Shown here piece by piece: positions 56,866 to 58,564 of a stretch of DNA of 58,564 bases. The position numbers and the translations under genes are program-made. Numbering within the stretch: the stretch's first letter is position 1; each line of letters starts with the position of its first letter. This stretch comes from an uncultured Pseudoxanthomonas sp. (GTDB taxonomy: Bacteria > Pseudomonadota > Gammaproteobacteria > Xanthomonadales > Xanthomonadaceae): contig CAMPIO010000012.1 in the NCBI GenBank assembly GCA_946886405.1, forward strand, positions 1 to 58,564. The letters are read 5' to 3'. The notes under the pieces are model-generated. The model did not search any database. It saw only the letters and a list, made by a program, of their open reading frames with translations, and was not told the DNA's origin.

Positions 56866-58564
56866 TTACAGCACCGCGTTGTGGAAATCGAAGCCGAGTT
56901 CGCTGCCGACCGCCTGCACCAGGTTGCCCTGGATGAAGTCGACGCCGCCCATCCACATGGCGGCCGCAGCCTGCGGGTCCTCGATCTGCTGGCCGATCAC
57001 CTGCAATCCCTGGCGGTGGGCGTTGTCGATGATGCCGCGCAGCTGGTCGCGCAGCAGGGGGTCGGCATGGGCGCTGGCGTACTTGCTGGAGACGCGCACG
57101 AAGCCGAGCGGCAGCTGCGTGAGCAGGGCGTCGGCTTCGGCGCCCGGTTCGAACTGGCTGAGGCAGAACTGCACCCCGGCCGGCATCAGCTGCTGGCAGA
57201 ACTGGCGCAAGGTGACGGTGTGGATCAGCGCATCCGCCAGGCGCAGGTCGATGACCAGCGACGTGCCCTCGATGCCGCGCGCGCGCAGGGCATCGAGCAG
57301 CCATTGCGCATGCGATTCGCGCGCCAGCGAGCGCGGCGACTGCGACACGAACAGGCGCAGCGAGGGGCCCGCCGCCTGTCGTTCGGCGAGCACGTAAAGC
57401 GCGTGTTCCAGCACCCAGTGGTCGATCTGGGCGATACCGCCCGCCAGTTCGGCGGCCGGGATGACCTGCGACGCCGGGAGCAAGGAGCCGTCGGGCTGGC
57501 GCATGCGCAGCAGCACCTGGTACTGCGCCTGGTCGCTGCCGGCGACGGCCACGATCGGCTGGTAAGCCAGCTCGAACTGGCCGTCCTCCAGCGAGATGCG
57601 CGGGGCATCGTCGTCGATTTCGGCCGGCACGTACTCGGCGAGGCTGTCGGACTTCAGTCGTGCCTGCAGCACGGCGCGCTCGATCGCTTCCAACGCACTG
57701 CCCGGATCGGCAAAGCCGAGCGACAGCGCGGTGTAGCCTACCGAGCCCCGGAGTTTGAGGACTTCATCGGGGCGCGTCTGGAAATCATGGCCTGCCAGGC
57801 CATCACGCAGTTGCTGTGCCAGGGCCGACAGCGTCGCCTCGTCCACGCTGTCGGCCAGCATCAGGAAGCTGTTGTCGTTCAAGCGCGCCACCGGATGCGG
57901 CGACGCGGCGGATGCCAGTTGCCTGCCTGCCTGGTTCATCAGGTGCTCGAACACCGCGTAGCCATAGCGCTCGCGCAGGCTCAGGGCACTGTTGACCTCC
58001 ACGAAGAACAGGCCGCCCCGCGACTGGCGTTGCAGCGAGTCCGCCAACTGCTGCAGCACGAAGGTGCGTGTCGGCAGGCCGGTGTCGGTATTTACCGACG
58101 GGCGTGGCGCTTGCATCGCCTGGTTGCGCTGGCGCGCACGCTGGATGCGGTTGGATACCGCTGCGATCAGATGGCGCGGGCGGATCGGCTTGTTGAGGAA
58201 ATCGTCGGCCCCGCTTTCCAGCACTTCGAACTGGCGCTCCGGGTCGGGATCGCCGGTCAGGAAGACGATCGGCAGGTGCAGGTACTCCGGCTGCTGCCGC
58301 AACAGCATGGTCAGCGACATGCCGTCCTTGCCGGGCATGTGCAGGTCCATGAGGACCAGGTCAGGACGGAAGCGCCGCATGGTGTCGAGCAGTCCGTCGG
58401 ACTGCATCTGCACATCGGCCTGCATGCCGGCGCCATGCAGCACGCTCTGGGCGAACAGGGCCTGGCCACGATCGTCTTCGACGATCAACACGCGATAGGG
58501 CGATTCCGGATCGATCGGCTCCGGCGGCGTGGCGGGTGCCGTCGCACCGTCCGCTGCGGTAGGA
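56866..58564 (-). CDS. REC-GGDEF-EAL protein with degenerate active sites (5' end outside window)
   Basis: The frame is open to the window edge. Visible: a receiver with IVEDDRG, LVLMDLHMPGKDG and DDFLNKPIRP; a GGDEF-like domain where the signature reads NDNSF; and an EAL-like domain where EALxR reads QVLLRM, the DDFGTG region reads SQFEPG and the late segment GVDFIQGNLV keeps QG. Loss of both signatures means it probably neither makes nor breaks c-di-GMP but may bind it, as FimX does. It is the likely partner of the hybrid kinase. Confidence 0.85.
   Translation of the reverse strand, partial: PTAADGATAPATPPEPIDPESPYRVLIVEDDRGQALFAQSVLHGAGMQADVQMQSDGLLDTMRRFRPDLVLMDLHMPGKDGMSLTMLLRQQPEYLHLPIVFLTGDPDPERQFEVLESGADDFLNKPIRPRHLIAAVSNRIQRARQRNQAMQAPRPSVNTDTGLPTRTFVLQQLADSLQRQSRGGLFFVEVNSALSLRERYGYAVFEHLMNQAGRQLASAASPHPVARLNDNSFLMLADSVDEATLSALAQQLRDGLAGHDFQTRPDEVLKLRGSVGYTALSLGFADPGSALEAIERAVLQARLKSDSLAEYVPAEIDDDAPRISLEDGQFELAYQPIVAVAGSDQAQYQVLLRMRQPDGSLLPASQVIPAAELAGGIAQIDHWVLEHALYVLAERQAAGPSLRLFVSQSPRSLARESHAQWLLDALRARGIEGTSLVIDLRLADALIHTVTLRQFCQQLMPAGVQFCLSQFEPGAEADALLTQLPLGFVRVSSKYASAHADPLLRDQLRGIIDNAHRQGLQVIGQQIEDPQAAAAMWMGGVDFIQGNLVQAVGSELGFDFHNAVL

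Noticed and set aside
1..58564. CRISPR array, rRNA genes, complete insertion sequence or prophage
   Set aside because: No regularly spaced short repeats, rRNA sequence, transposase or phage structural gene was seen. Repeats present are REP-like or intergenic units.

Overview
The window is GC-rich chromosomal DNA from a gammaproteobacterium, most probably a member of the Xanthomonadaceae close to Pseudoxanthomonas, Luteimonas or Lysobacter. That placement is inferred from gene content and codon use, not from a marker gene. Coding density is high, and many neighbouring genes overlap by ATGA or GTGA, so most genes sit in translationally coupled operons. One stretch (about 48.2-52.7 kb) is visibly AT-richer and was probably acquired by transfer.

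Layout. (1) 1-2.2 kb: the end of a family 3 glycoside hydrolase and a sodium/solute symporter. (2) 2.3-8.7 kb: a tightly packed cluster of a thermostable-hemolysin-family protein, an acyl-adenylating ligase, a haem-oxygenase-like diiron oxidase candidate, an SDR, a TPR protein and a two-component system. It looks like a small undescribed biosynthetic pathway. (3) 8.7-11.6 kb: an arsenic operon (arsR-arsI-arsC-arsC-aquaporin-arsN2) without a recognisable efflux pump. (4) 11.6-28 kb: denitrification genes. These are nirK-nirV-sco-azurin plus a small CCGGC-tailed protein, a divergent copper TonB receptor, a five-gene nnrS operon, a second CCGGC-tailed protein, quinol-dependent NO reductase, hemN and an FNR-type regulator. 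A short run of hypothetical genes with 113-bp repeats interrupts it. (5) 28-34.7 kb: moeA, mobA and napEFDABC, giving periplasmic nitrate reductase and its cofactor supply.

(6) 34.8-48.2 kb: a D-amino-acid/peptide utilisation locus. It holds an XRE-cupin regulator, two serine hydrolases, a DgcA-like epimerase, a POT transporter, a D-aminoacylase-like protein, a TonB receptor, a DgcN-like protein and a YkvI-like transporter. Two near-identical promoter/operator elements precede two of its transcription units. (7) 48.2-52.7 kb: an island between an integrase remnant and tRNA-Met, carrying a Kiwa defence pair (kwaA-kwaB) and an uncharacterised three-gene operon with an XRE/ImmA-IrrE protein. (8) 52.7-58.6 kb: tRNA-Met, rppH, bfd, bfr and a hybrid kinase paired with a degenerate REC-GGDEF-EAL protein that runs off the end.

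The strongest linking signal is a set of FNR/DNR-type boxes (TTGAY-N4-RTCAA) before nirK, nnrS, the second CCGGC-tailed gene, the NO reductase and hemN. In four of these a -10-like hexamer lies exactly 22 bp from the box, the class II geometry. The fnr gene in the window keeps its four iron-sulphur cysteines and the ExxSR recognition residues, so it could control them all. Nitrate reductase has no such box. For arsR, hemN and probably nnrS the promoter places transcription start at the ATG itself, suggesting leaderless mRNAs.
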